A DNA stretch of 64,000 nucleotides from Scortum barcoo (Eukaryota > Chordata > Actinopteri > Centrarchiformes > Terapontidae), in the NCBI GenBank assembly GCA_023238725.1, contig CM041535.1, forward strand, positions 25,597,978 through 25,661,977. Reading direction: 5' to 3'. The notes below the pieces were generated by a model, which made no database searches, was not told the DNA's origin, and saw only the letters and a list, made by a program, of their open reading frames with translations. Below are positions 12,909 through 26,584 of the stretch, in pieces. Position 1 is the stretch's first letter; the number at the start of each line of letters is the position of its first letter. Position numbers and translations under genes: made by a program.

Positions 12909-15680
12909 GTGAGATGACTGATGTGTCTGACCATAACCTCTGCCCCTGAATGCTACGGACACCTGTCTTCCCACGCAGGATCCTCCAGAACCCTCCAGTT
13001 CAATGCAGGCCTGATTTATTAGACCCAGAGGGCTCCCTCTCCCTCTCTCCTGTCTTTCTACGTCTGCCTGTCTCATGCTCTCCCTCACACACAAAATCGC
13101 ATACACCCACATCGTTCGTCCTGAAGGGCCGCAGAGAGAAAAAGAGAGAAATGGCTCCTGTCATTTTTCCTCTTTTAACTGGGGCTCTGCAGCGGTCTCT
13201 GTCACAGAGCCCCCGAGGGGAGGACATCAAACAAAGGAAAAACCTTTCACACTTTATTGTCTTTTACCACAGAGAGCTCATATCTCTTTTCTCACTCCCT
13301 CTCTCTCCCTCCTTTTTTTTTTACACTTCTCTCATATTCCCCCTATTCATCTTCTTCCCCCTTCTTCCCCTGCCTCTGTAGGTCTCTTTCTATATCTATA
13401 TTTTATAAAGTTTGACGTTTTGACAATGCCCTTTGAGCGTGCCAGCTTGTCAGGAATACAGAGAGGGCACAGAAGGAGAAGAAAAAGAGAGGAGGGTATA
13501 GAGAGGCTGCAGAGCAGGAGAGAGACATTTTGAGTTGGAGAGGAGAGAGATGGACAGCTGTCTCCAATCTGAGGGGGGAGGATGTTTGAAGTGCAGAGCA
13601 GGAATCGTCACCTGTACAGAAATACAGAAAATGGTGCTTCAAGCATCACACGGCAATAAAACATCAGATAATTCAAAGACATTTGAAGAACAGTATTGAC
13701 GCTGCTCATGTTACTTTGTCATATTTCTTTCCCTCCAAAGTTTTCCCACACGTTTTTTTTTCTTTTCTTTTTTTCAGGAGCTGAAATTTCCACACTTGAC
13801 ATGAGAAGTGGGTTTCCGGATTGTCTTGTGTGTTCTCACGCATACAAATTCTTGCAAGGCCACGTGTGATTTACTGTACATGTGCTCTCCTGAAATGTTT
13901 GTGTGTTTGTGTGCAGTTTCACTGCTTCACACGAGCCGGAAACTTCAAAAGAAGTTCTCGCTGTCCTGCTGAATATTTACCAGACGTGTGCTGGACTCTG
14001 GCATGAGGCTTTTGCTGTTTGTTAGCTCCTACACAGGGGGTTATTTAAGTATTTTAATAAAATGAATATTTTATATGCAGGGATGCAGAGGGAGGCAAAT
14101 AGGGCTGTTGGAAGTTAAATTAAACTTTTCCCCCAAGAAAATAAAATTTCCACAACATCCTGTTGTGAAAGACGAGTGGGCATGTTTACATGAGTTACAG
14201 ATTTCATATTTCTTATTAAAAACGCAATGGCTTAAAGGAGCTGTATATCTTTTTTTTTTTTTTATTGTTTTTTATTGCCAATGTGTGATCAGATTGTGAC
14301 ACAGTTTAAACAATAAGACCTTCCTGGAAACTGATTTCTGTGAAAAGGACTTGCGTTTTTTTCTAGGAAAATCCAACATATAAAAGATAATGCGTGCTCC
14401 CATGTGCCTTTCCTCTCTTCATCTCCGCTCCAGTGCTAACACTGACATACTTATGCCTAATTTAGAAGATGTTATTCTGAATGTTGATGCAGCAGCTACA
14501 GTGTTATCATAGATTAATTGACCCATCTGAACTTTATTCAGAAAACGAGCATTTTAAAAGTTTGTTGCTTTGCAGACGGACCTGACAACACATGAATTCA
14601 GAATTTCTACAAATCAGCATCATTACATGGATATTTCAGCATCCTTTTGATCAGTTTATTGAAATCAGATCACAGCAAAATGTGGGTTTTTTTTTATTAT
14701 ATCTCTGTAGTAAGTGGAGTCCACCAAGCTAAGTCAACAAATGATTGACACACACCATAACACAGACCCACACCTTGACACAGGGAGCACATCTCATTTA
14801 TAATATTCACCTGGTTCACTCACCTTTAGTGTTTTCATCCAAATAATGTGGCTCTGCTGATGTTGCTGAGCCGCTCGGTGAAAGCTGGACAACAAATGAT
14901 GATTGATGAAGCTGGAAAGTAAAGTGGCAAACATTTTTTAACAACATTGTTGAAAAGCAGGTTATCAACGTGATGCCTGTCTATCAAGCTCAGCCTTGTG
15001 TGTGTGTCTCTGTTTTGGCTGAGATGTTGGCTCCTGTCCACAGATCCTCCAGACCAACACATCACATCTTTTGTATTTAACACGTGTAGAGATAGAAAAA
15101 AGAAAATATGGTCTAACAGGCAGTAAGCACATGTTCTTGGAGGTATTTTCTGACCATTAACAGCCATTAATAGCCTAACATAAGTCACGGAGAATGAACA
15201 CAGCATAACAGAAGTCCTGTCTTCACAGTGAAACAAACACTCCCTCCAAACAAAATCACTTGAATGTAGGCTCATGTCAGCAAGTCGGTCAAAAACAAGA
15301 TATAGATAGATATTATTAGTATAGATTTTATTTGTTATGTGCACAAGAATTACATGGAGTGGTTGTTGGCTCCTTCTAAAAATGCTCAAAAATATGTAGA
15401 AAGAAAATCAAGTAAAAGTTATTCAAAGTTCAAGATACAGGAACAGAATATAGCATATAAAGTAAAATGTTAAAATAGAATATAAAAATATCAAACATAA
15501 TAGAAATAAAAAATATAATAGTGCTGAGGTAGATGTGCTGAAGTGAAAATGGTGTGACATGAGTATTAAATTTATAAATATATACATAAATGGAGATGGA
15601 GATAAAGAGATGTAAAAAATATATAAATGAATGGGTAAAGTGACAAACAAACAATTCTCGACTTACTTTTTCTACAAAGT
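12800..15680. other. Intergenic with LINE-like remnant
   Basis: No gene recognised. There is a TG microsatellite at 12877-12905. The 184-residue minus-strand frame at 14,835-15,389 matches nothing I know. The segment at about 15,310-15,640 (TTTTATTTGTTATGTGCAC followed by A-rich ATAAAA repeats) looks like the reverse complement of a decayed LINE 3' tail. Confidence 0.4.
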
Positions 15681-15686
15681 CCATCC

Positions 15687-15826
15687 GAGGTCAGCTGAGG
15701 AAAAATAAAGAGCCATGTGAAAATCTGTGCTCTCACTTTATAAATCCATGTGCATGGTTTATAAAATGTGCTCTCAGAGTCATAATCCATGCTCTTGGAT
15801 TCATCTTTTTTTCCTTAGCTGACCCC
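15687..15826. repeat. Fold-back (nested inverted repeat) element
   Basis: The left arm GAGGTCAGCTGAGGAAAAAT (15687-15706) pairs imperfectly with the right arm at 15803-15826, whose complement reads GGGGTCAGCTAAGGAAAAAA. Inside is a second near-palindrome, TTTATAAATCCATG at 15737-15750 against CATGGTTTATAAA at 15753-15765. This looks like a small fold-back transposon or MITE remnant. Confidence 0.45.
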
Positions 15827-15829
15827 AAG

Positions 15830-18800
15830 GGCGCTTTGTACATTTCTTCTCTTTTGGTAGAAGCACCTCCAGCCCCTGTGCCAAGTTAACTAACTCCTCG
15901 GTACAGCTTGTGCCTCTTGTACACGAGCGTACATCGTGGAGTAGAGTCGAGTACACTTTATTGTCCCCAAAGGGTACATCTGTCTCTGGCACAGTGCTAC
16001 GGTCTGCTGCCTCACATAAAAAACATCACAAAACTTTGACACGATGCTCGACAGTTGCTTCAAAATAAGAACATCTAAAAAAAAAACCCATAAAAGAGAC
16101 ATTTCTCTTTACACTCTCTCTGACACTGACAACATGATAACTTTTGGGAGAAACTGTGGAGGATTCTGGTCACAGGGGTAACCATCACTTTCTCTAAAAG
16201 ATAATTAACTGGCTGTGTTTGAAAAACCCAGAAGGCCTTAATTGTTGCTGTTATGATGATAGTTTCTGTCAAATCCTCAAAGACTCTTCCAACCAACCGA
16301 ATGAAAAAATCATCTGACTGCAGCACTTTAAAAAAAAAAAGAAAAAAATAGATTTTTAACCTGTTTCCAAGTTGCAAATCTGTTTTCTGTCCAGGTCGCT
16401 GGTGGCTGCCATCTTTGTCTTGTTTTGGAAACAGAGGCGCAGCTTGGGAAACTTTTTTTTTAATCATTCAGCAGATGGTGAAGAGTCTGTGGGGATTCTT
16501 AAAAATACTACAGAACAATGGTAAGTGCTTTAAAAATGACCTTTTTTAAAAAATATAGAACTAGTTAATTATCCTTTAGAGAGAGAGATGGCTACCTGTG
16601 AATGGTAATGTATGCTAATAAGTAATCCCTTTTACTATTTGTTATAAATTAAATTACTGCAATACCTCAGTTACTGTTGTAATGCATTCCTGCCCAACAT
16701 TGCCAGTTTAGTCTACATGCAGCACTTTATCACCTCATATCCTTCACTTGTTTGTCTTTGGACGTGATGCAATACAGTATTTTCATGAGGAAGTATCACA
16801 GATAGTAATTTTTGTTTTGGATTTGAGTCTTAATATTTCACTCAGGACGATCTAGTCTTTTCACATTATTCTCCTTTTGGCTGCAGTGACACAGACTTTT
16901 AGATCTGATTTGATTTGAAAGAGAATAAAAAGTTTCTGCTTTTCGTTTGACAACGCAGACAGAATTGTGATAAAAGTGGCGAAAATATCTGGAAGAACGA
17001 CTGAAACAGAGCAACTCATTAAACTTTGTTAAGCTTAGTAAATCTTACATCATGATATTATCATACTGAGTCTTTCGGCCTGTAGCTTTGGAGAGAAACT
17101 GAAGAAATTCATGCTTTTATTAATAATGTAAAATAACTGTCCTTGGAGAATAAAATGCGGTGAAACTAATTTGAAAAGAATTCCCTTGATGTCACTCCCG
17201 GCTATGCATTTGAGTGTGTGACTGTGTGTCTTTATTTGTGTGTGTGTGTGTGTGTGTGTGTGCCAAATGCCAAATGCACAGTTACAGAAGCACACACGGT
17301 TGGTTGTATTCTTGCTAACAGACTAGCTGATCACACCAACACAACACATCTTATACACTCACATGTAAACCGCATGAGACATACGCCCAAAGAGTAGTTA
17401 TACACAGTAAATCACACACACACATTCAGTTGGACCAGGGCAGGGGTTAAAACAAATGGCTCAGAGCGGCCTTCATCTGAGGTAACTGCGTCCCTGTGGA
17501 CTTCCTGCCCTTTTGCAGGCAGCAGAATTTCTCAGAGAAAAGGTGCTCGCAGCGTCATTATTTTCATCTTCCATGCAGGAGATGGAGCGCTCCAGGACGC
17601 AAATGGCTTGACACAGCTGGTATCTTCTGGTCCGAGTTGGGGGTAGGCTAATCAATACCACTGAGGAGGATCAATCCTGCTGTGTGTGTCTCTCAGAGGT
17701 TTTCACACTGTGCGTATGGATGTGTGTGTCATTTCCCAGGTGGTCATACTCCTGTAGCTGTTATAAGACCTAATGGGACCTCCTGATGCTACATTCAGCC
17801 CAAACACAGAGTCTGATTGGCTGTTTGGTGACTGGACACACGTAGCTCGTGTCCATACGAAAAGTGTGCGTTTGTGTGTTTTTGTCCTTGTGCATATGTA
17901 CGTGTGGGGGAATGTGTCTACGCGCACATTTGTGTGTATGTGTGTGTGTTTAAGAGTTGTACCCAGGTGCACTGCCTGAAGGTTGGAGGGGTGAGAGAAG
18001 GGTGTGTGTGTGTGTGTGTGTGTGAAGGGATGACAGGGTGTGTCAGGAGGATTCTTCCCCCAAAATCCCAGAACACGAAATAAGGTCAAATTCAAAACAT
18101 CGTGTCAGAGGAAAAAGAGAAGAAGAGAGCTGGAAGGTATTTTTATGGAAATTATGATCTTACCGAATTAGAAATGTGGAATTGAGTAAAATTCTCTACA
18201 CAGAAAATTCTCTACACAAAACCTGCACTGACTTGAGGTGTTGTAGATGTGATGGATTTACACTGATTATGATTCTTTCCATTGTGTGTTTTAGTCTGGT
18301 ATCTCTGTCCTCAGGAAGAATATTTATTGTATAGTTACTTGGTTCAGGACAAATGTGGAAAATGCATCTAAATTGGATTTTATTTTTATTTGTTTTCATG
18401 GATCAGCAAGTGACCCAGGAATGTACTGTCTACAGGGGCTGAAGTGTTTGTCACTTACTGCAGTTGTTTCACACAGATGCAATCAAATATTAAACAGTGT
18501 TTCTCTGAATTCGACTATAAAACCCTGTGGGTGTATGACTAAATTTTCCATTTGTGCGGAGATACACATCTGTCCATTTTGTACATTTGTACTCTCGCTT
18601 TCAAGACACTCCGCTCTGCTTTTGCTGATATGTATTTTTTGTTTTTGTGATTCTGAAACAAATGGCAAAAAATGTGCTCAACAACCGAGTGAAGGCAGAC
18701 TGACGGAGAAAGGTAGAGAGACTAATGAGACACTGTTTACATGAGACAAAGTGAAGGAGACAGAGACAAAGAGAGAGAGAGTGGGGAGACACCTGCAAGG

Positions 18801-21800
18801 CCCTTCACCACCACTGCTCCGTTACTCCATTTAGCCCTCTGGTGATGGGGTGTGTGTGTGTGTGGGTGTGGATATAAGCTTGTAAAATAACAGAAGAGCA
18901 GCTCCACACACACACAGACATAATGGTGTCTGAGTATTTCTCAACAGTCAGGCCTTGAGGAAAGCCGGATAAATCATATGTGCAAATATTTGGTTCGCAG
19001 CCCGAGGTTCCATCTGAAGAAGCCATCACTTGTGTGTGACGTGTGAACATGTTCGCGTCTGTTTTTGCTTTGCGTCTTGTTTTCTTTGTGCAGAAATATG
19101 AACTGTGGGCTCCAAGCTTATGTGTTTTCCTGAGCTTGTCATAAAACATGGAGGAGATCCCCTTAAAATTTTGAAGCTTTTAAGAAACCTGAGGGAGATG
19201 AAAGGAGGGAATGTGAGCTGTTAGTGTTAGCTCCTCGTTTCAGCTAGAAGAGATGATAATAAGTAGTAATACATGACATGAAAACAGTGGAAAAATATGC
19301 AAATCGTGCATGCTTTATGAAAATATGTGAAATAAAACTGTAGTTTCTTCGCTTAATCTACTGTTGAACCCAGCTGTTAAACTCTTCTTGATATAACACC
19401 CGTTACAAATCTGTCTCAATTAATTAGACCGTCTTATTATCATATTGCAGCAATGCTTCATGCTGATAAATGGTCAGTCCTCAATGCTAATTTCTGTGGC
19501 CTGTTTTTTAAACGGAGTTAAATGAGAAAATCAGACATGAAAGTCATCCCTGATGGATGACGTCCTTTGAACTTTGATCACTGAGCCATGTGTGATTTGC
19601 ATTAAACTGGACTGCTTTCATCTCTCATGACATAAAAAACACTAAATGAGCATTTTCAGTTCAGCACATTGGGAGAAAAACAAGCCCTTAATTCTGATTT
19701 TATGATTTGGGTCCAACACTGTCCCTGCTGACCAGTTATTTGTGTAGATTTCATTCCTGTCCTTCTGCTACTAAGCCACTTTTTACTGTATCACTATGCA
19801 TTTTTCATTATGCAAATATTAATTTTAAACATTTCCAGTGTTTGTTTTTATCTCAAGAGGGAATGTGGCCTACTTTCATCTCTACAGTTGTTTCAGGATA
19901 TTTCTAACAGTCAGACTGTTGTTGAATGAGTTTTGGACCCTGCACCGCGCCCTTCGGCCAGCCTGGGTGGGCCTGCCTGCGGGGTGCCAAGCAGGGTGTC
20001 TGTGGCCAGTGATGTGAATTGACATGCTGTTTAAAGATGGATCTGTCTAAATTATTCAGTCTGTTATTTTAGTGTCAGCACTCGGCACTGATGTCTGGTT
20101 GTCACGGAAACATAGTCCCATGATCCCGAGCCCGCAGCTGAGTCCCCGGAAGAAAATAAAAGGGAGGCAGTGCGCCCGCCTGATCATTTCCACAGAAAAT
20201 GAGGTGAAAATAAACACTGTCACTCAAAATGTGTGTAAGAAAAAAATGTCTTTCTAGCGATAAAGAGAGAGAATACTTTTGTGTATGTGTGTGACAGGGG
20301 CCACAAAAATGATATAAAATCTTACGCAGTGTATACTGTCGGTAGGGTGTAGATGAAATACAATACTCGCCTGGAACTGATGAACACATACAGGCGGCTC
20401 TCTGGCTCTGTCTTTTTCTCTGTGTCTGTCTCTTTCTTTCAAACACACACACACACACAGAGGATGAGTCCCAGGCTGTGTCGGCCGGCCTTTATGGATC
20501 TCCAGTGAGACATGAACACATGGAACAGTCATCTAGCTTCCAGCTGCTGGTGTGGAGTTTCTCTCCATCTCCCACTGAGGTCCTCTCTGGGATGAGAGGC
20601 TGCATCTGGGGGCTGGCACTTGTCTGTAAAGAAAAAAGAATTCGTCAGTAAGCTCTCCATGCGCGTTTGTCCATGGTCAGACTGTGGAGGCAGACAAACG
20701 GCTGCGTGAACAGCTGGGGAATCAGACGGTGATTCTTTCTTCCACCTAAACGCCGGGATTTACACGCTGCCCAGACACACAGCGCTCCTCTGCCAAGGCG
20801 AACATGCATATGCATGCAATCATGCACGCATACACACAAAGGACTCTTCCACTTGCACAGATTGCATCATACATTTCAGGTCATTTCATCATCTGTTAGT
20901 CATTTTTCATCGCAAGCTTTTCACCTTAAACAAACAACTATAATACACTCATTGATTTATTCAGAAGGAGAAAACAAGAGGAAGAGAAAGAGAGTCTCTT
21001 GTGTACAAATTGGTTCCTGTTCAAGCAGCTTACTTTTGATATACTGTCTGCTACCTACTGTTTCAGCCCATTACACACCCACTCAGCAGCATTTTAAGCC
21101 CGTTTTAACCAAACAAATCGGCATACTCAGCACTGATTCTTTCCTCCATACACAAGAAAACACTGGGAGCTGCCCAGATAAACCAGTGCACAGCATGCTC
21201 AGAGCTGTCAAGGCACAAAGATGTGATGTGACACTTAAATTCTCCTCAACTGTCACAAGACAGATTGTTTCCTGAGTGTTGTACGGCACAAGAAAGCTAA
21301 GCTAAGTGTTTACAGTCTCAAAAAACTCATTGAAATTTAAAGCTGAATCAAACTTTCAGTCACATTTACTCAAAATAAATTTTTCAGGTGCTGTGTGCCA
21401 CAAAGCATGGGGCTTAATGCCAGTCAGGATATGTTAATTCCCGCAGCAGCCATTTGGAGACACACAGCCTGCTGTCTTCACAGTGTGACTCCAAATCCCA
21501 CTGTCCCTATCGCGCTTTCATCCCTACCTGTCAGCAGATGAGAGCTCTATACACCTGCAGCAACCTGCGTCGGTGTGTGCATGCTTCCGTGTGTTTGTGT
21601 GTGCCCACAGAGGAGCTTGCTGTGCAAGCATATTCACAGCCAGCCTTTCTGACAAGCCTAATGAATCTCCAGAGAGCCGCTACCTGCCAGCTCTCTCTTG
21701 TTCTGTCTTGTCTTCATTGTTCTTTCACTATGTTTTCTTCTCCTTGTTTTCTTTCCTCGCGCTCTCCCCCACTCGCCATTTGTCTGCCTAAATCGACGCT

Positions 21801-22020
21801 GCCTCTCTCCGTGTGGCATTTTTTTTCCCCTCCATCAGCTAACAAGCTTCCTTTATCTGCTCTGAGCACAAATCTTACACACCCCCATTAACCCCCAGGG
21901 AAGTAAATGGTCCAAGGGAGACCTTGCTGTTATCCATGATGTGGATTAGATGAACTTCTCTCACAGCAATGCAGATTGATGCACTGTTGCTCAAACTTCT
22001 GTGTGAGAGGGAACCTCCTT
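15830..22020. other. Intergenic, no gene recognised
   Basis: A LINE 3'-tail-like sequence (CACTTTATTGTCCCCAAAGG, near 15,953) begins the stretch. The rest is AT-rich with short GT runs near 17,230-17,260 and 18,000-18,025. A GC-rich island near 19,940-20,005 stands out in composition. No exon chain could be supported. Confidence 0.45.
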
Positions 22021-22205
22021 CCAGAGCGAGGGCTTTAATTATACTTACCCATGCTGTATTAGTCATGCCTCAGCTCAGCTTGTCTATCCAAAATCCATTA
22101 CCTATGCCTGAGGAGGCCTTGTTAGTTTACAATTGAGTGCTAATTACTCAACATTATGATACATAGGCCTCATCTTGCTGTAATCACAGTAATTAAGGAA
22201 ATAAA
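22020..22205. promoter_or_regulatory. Candidate conserved noncoding block (TAAT-rich)
   Basis: The block is repeat-free with many homeodomain cores: CTTTAATTATACTT, GTTTACAATTGAGTGCTAAT and CAGTAATTAAGGAAA. It resembles an enhancer in texture only. Confidence 0.28.
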
Positions 22206-24815
22206 GCCAGTCTACATGAGCAGGGAGGCAGAAGATCCACCACTGTGAAGAACAAAAGATTCACACTCAGTCAGCCTAGCATCCACCTTAAACGCCCTTT
22301 CAAAATACACACGACATGCACACACACACACACACACGTATATGTACCTCACATGTCAGTTAGAAAGTTGTGACTGCATCACTGATCTGTTGCCTCGCAT
22401 GAACCGAGGGGGAGCGCGCACACACAGAGCATGAGTAATGAAACGCTTCACACTCATTTGGCTTTTGCACTTCAAATGAGAGATTGGCACGGCGCAGCGT
22501 CTAAAACACAACCATTAGATCTATAATGACTCCACAGCCTACTCCCCGTGGACTGACTACACGCACACACACACACACACCCAGCCCCCCAAATAGTCTA
22601 TGTATTATGCATTCCACCCATCTGCCACTCTGTGAGCACTCTATCCCAAGGGGATGAGAGGGGAGGAGAGGAGGGAGGAGAAGAGAGGGAGGCACTCACA
22701 GCTGGATGTAGGAGAGAGAGGGGCGGTGAGCTTTCTCTCCCCCCTCTCTCTCTCTCTCTCTCTCCATCTGTATATCTGTAAAGTTGCTGGAATGTGGGGG
22801 GCTCACCTGTGTTTCGGCTTCTTCCTCACAGACAGGTATGAGCATATGGCTCTGGAGTATGGGTGATTTATAGATGCCCATACCTTCTTTTCTCTGTCTC
22901 TCTTGTGTGTGTGTGTGTTTGAGAGTTTTGAGGGGGTCTGTGTTTACCACTGGAGGATGTGGATGTCCCAGCAGGAGGTGGAAGCTGACCATCTGTAGCC
23001 GCAAGACTCAAAATATCTGAAGCTTCAGTGTGTGTGTGTGTACGTGTGTTGGCATGTGTGGAAAAAAACACTAGCACATCAACAAAGTAACCTGCCTCTA
23101 TGTGTGTGTATATGTGTGTGTGTGTGAGAGAAAGAGAGAGAGATAGAGAGAGAGCAGGAGATCTGTGTGTTTGTGTAATGTGATCAAAGTGGATGCACAG
23201 AGAGCAGCTTCAAACCGGATCAACAATTATCATCAGCGCGGCCTTCATGATCAGAAGTGCAGGCTTGTGAAACGTCCCAGCTTTTTGGAAGCGACGCGTT
23301 CGTGTGTTGCACAGAAAGACGCCTCTCATCCCCGAATGAGCGCCGGTGGAATCACAAGGCCTTACGCGCGTTCATGTCGACATTGGTTGGCAAGCTGACT
23401 GTCAAAACAAGTCTTACTGCGGAGCAAGCTGGAGGCAAGAAGGGAGCCGTTTAATAGCCCCGTCTTTGTCCCACAGCTGCCACGCTTTCACCCTGACCCA
23501 AACCAAACTGCAACCCCATGATCCTCATCTGTCCTATTACATCCTTCAGCTGTTTCCTTCTTACTGCTCCGTGCGTGTGTGTTTGCCCAGAGAAAACAGA
23601 GGCCTCCTTGTCAGCGCGCCATCTCATGCAGCTGTGTGTGTGTGTGTGCACTTCAGATGTTTTTACACAAAGGGTGAAATGATAGACTGGGGAAAATGAA
23701 GAGGGAGAGGACACAGACGATGAAGAGATAGCAGGAAAATAAACTACGGATTTGTCAATGTGTCTCGTTTGTTTATTTCAGATTTCTTTGCGCGTCACTT
23801 GTTACAACCGGTGCAGCAAATGATTCACTTTACACTACATGATACCTCGTCCTGATAAAAGAGGGAACGATGACAGGTGTGTTATAGATATCCTGTCCTG
23901 TGTCAGGTTTGATCTTTGAAGAACCAACAACTGCACCTAAAAAGTGTTTAAATTTAAGATATCCTGGTTTAATGTGCATTAATGAAGACGTTTTAAATAG
24001 AAATCTATTCTGGTGCAAGGAGTAGTCATGTCCTTTACTTAAAAGTAATTCTTATCACAGTGAACAAATTCTCCTATATGTGTAAAAGTCCAATGTAAAA
24101 GTACATAAAGTTGAATCAACCTCTCTGTAAAGGTACCTTTAAAGGAGTAAACACACTTATGTATAGTATCACAAACAAGCAAAAGAAATGAAGGAGAGTG
24201 GCAGAAATGAACAGAAAACACTGCCATGCTTCTATTTTCTCTCCTCTGTTTCTATTTTAAACTCCAATGTCATGATAGTATTTTTGGGTCTACGTCAGTG
24301 CCAGTCAATCAATGCACATCAGCAGGCAGCTCTGGGAAAAAGGAGCCCGGGCATGAGTGTGTAAGGAGAGAAGGATCAATGTGATAATCTCCCTCTCCGG
24401 CCGGCGCTGAAGGAATCCTCTCCCCCTGATCCGAGCTCTCTGATGACGCTTCTCTTCTCTTCAGCGTTTCGAGAGATAAACCGACTCGCGTTCCCTCTCT
24501 GACACTTTGTGCATTTAAAAAAAAAAAAATGCCTCGGCCCCTCTCTCTTTTTTTTCTTTCTCTTTGTAACAGTGAGGTGGATGTGCAGACACAGGAGGTC
24601 TGATAAGGCCAACTCAAGTAAAACACAACATGAGTTTGGCCAAGGGGAGAGAAACAGCTATCAAACAGGCTATTATGGGATTGTGTTTCCACTCGCGTTA
24701 CAAGAGGCTTTGATACCTGGATTTTATCTTTTATGTTATCGTCTCACATCAGGAATATAAACACACACACACCTGCAGTCTCCACTTACCTTCACCACCC
24801 ATCAGTGAGTCAGGA

Positions 24816-24847
<32 letters not shown>

Positions 24848-24900
24848 GTGGTGGCTGGCACTGAGAGCGAGTGAGAGAGAATAACTGGATATAGTATACG
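22205..24900. other. Intergenic, microsatellites and repeat fragments
   Basis: No gene recognised. Short CA/GT and CT runs occur near 22,318-22,337, 22,745-22,764 and 24,819-24,847. A fragment of the AAGTAC-type dispersed repeat lies near 24,030-24,140. Confidence 0.45.
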
Positions 24901-25620
24901 TGCAGTGGTGGAATGCAACCAGGTACATTTTCTCAACCACTGCACTTCAGTACAACTTTGAGGTGTTTATGCTTTATTTTCCATTTCAAAGCTCCACTCC
25001 ACAACCATTTCAGAGGGAAATATTGAACTTTTACTGCCTTTTAAAGAGCCCTAGTTTTTCATACAAACTGTGATCCCCTTCTTAAATGATGACGCCGTTG
25101 TTCCCAGAAAAAATCATATCAAGTCATCTGACTCTATAATTGGTTCCTCACCCATTTTTTTCTCCAATCATGACAAAATCCACCAGAGCAGTAAGAAAAG
25201 TCTAGCCTGTTTTAATACAAATCAATTTGTCTCAAGCGTTTTCTAAAGTTAAATTTGATTACATGTTTCTTTTGACAAGTTAATTTGGATTAAAAACAGA
25301 CAGAAATACACTGTGACAGGTTTTGTGATTTATGTTTTAATAAGACCAGATTTGTTACTACTTACACATTAATGCAACTACAAAAACTACAAATACAAAA
25401 ACAATGCAATATAATATATATGATATAATAATCCATATATAGCACTATGAAATTGGCCATAAAATACTTTTACTTTCAATTCTTTAAGTCAGTTTTGCTG
25501 AAAATACTTCTTTACTTCTACTTGAGTAAGAGTTTTAATACACTTTTACCTGTAAAAGAGTATTTTAATATTGTTGTATTGATATTTTTCTGAAGTACAG
25601 ATTTTGTAATTCTTTCACGA
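24900..25620. mobile_element. Teleost dispersed repeat of the AAGTAC type (non-autonomous)
   Basis: The left end begins AGTGGTGGAATGCAACCAGG and continues through CATTTCAGAGGGAAATATTG, both familiar from a very common percomorph repeat with periodic AAGTAC/GTACTT words. The right end (about 25,440-25,600) has TACTTCTACTTGAGTAAGAG. The copy is degenerate and has no coding capacity. The assignment rests on memory of the repeat, not on a database search. Confidence 0.5.
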
Positions 25621-26079
25621 CTTTGTGGATAGGTGTGTTTGTGTGTGTGTGTTTGACACAGAGAGAGTCAGATTATTAGAGATTCATTGCAACATATCAC
25701 CTTTCCTTACAGGCACAGCCTGTGACACGTTTGCAACAATGCAAACTTTCAGCACTTACTCACTCACACATGCATACACAGGTGTACGAGGGTTGCGAGA
25801 GCGATTTGTTGAATGACGGGCTGTTTGGAGTTGGGGTGAGGTGGGGGGCCAGGGGAGGTGCAGAGAGGTAGAAGTGGAGAAGGGAGGCAGAGGTGTGGAG
25901 GTGAAGACAAGCTGGACGTTCAGAAACAGACTGTCTTTGTGCCTGAGGCGCAGTGAGTGAATGCATGTGTAACTAGGCAGAGCAGCTCTGTTGAGGTGTG
26001 TGTGTGTGTGGAGGGGGGTGAGTGTGTGGAGGGGGGTGAGTTACTTTCTGTGTCCCCTCTGCTCCCAGGTCTCAGCTGT

Positions 26080-26270
26080 GGTGTAATTGATTAAATGAAT
26101 TTGTATGAAATATAGAATTAAACTCCATGAATAGGGTCATATGTTGTCTGGGTTTGTATGTCTATGGGGGCATATGTGTGATTAGAATGAAATATGAAAT
26201 TAGTCATGATGAATAGCACCACATGCACACTTGTAATTGAATTAACCACTCTTGTACTCAGAGCGTCAGC
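26080..26270. promoter_or_regulatory. Candidate conserved noncoding block with internal duplication
   Basis: TAATTGATTA lies at 26084-26093 (homeodomain/PBX-like). Two related segments of about 40 bp (26104-26143 and 26186-26226) share the order ATGAAATAT, GAATTA or GAAATTAG, ATGAATAG and CATATG or CACATG. This resembles a duplicated enhancer module. Conservation was not tested. Confidence 0.3.
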
Positions 26271-26399
26271 ATAAATGAAATGTTCACCTAGTGTGCTTCA
26301 TCCTGCAGAGGGGCGCTAGGTCGGCCAGAGAGGCTGTTGTACTGTTGAAACTGGTGAAACTGGTGTCCAGATGGGTGGTAAACTGAGGGAAACCACCAT

Positions 26400-26580
26400 G
26401 AACAGCATTAATGTTCCTTAGAGTGAATTTTCCACGTCCACGTGTTCCTCTAAAAGATCATCCTTCATTTGGTGTTTTGATGATGGTGGTGGTTGTTCAA
26501 TATGTCCAAAGTGTGTTTAATCAGAGTTCAGTCAGATCTTGTGACTGTGAAACTTTGATCATTCACATCATGTTAGTTTT
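26400..26580 (-). mobile_element. Decayed Tc1/mariner-type transposon fragment
   Basis: The segment (TTTGGTGTTTTGATGATGG, then GTTCAGTCAGATCTTGTGAC) is a diverged copy of the transposase 3' portion seen at 49,330-49,600. Frames are broken and it is not functional. Confidence 0.45.
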
Positions 26581-26584
26581 CATC

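Noticed and set aside
14835..15389. 184-residue minus-strand open frame
   Set aside because: No recognisable motif and next to retroelement-like sequence. Could be chance; transcript evidence would be needed.
19935..20005. Possible tRNA or small RNA gene in a GC-rich patch
   Set aside because: No cloverleaf, A/B box or terminator could be fitted by eye.
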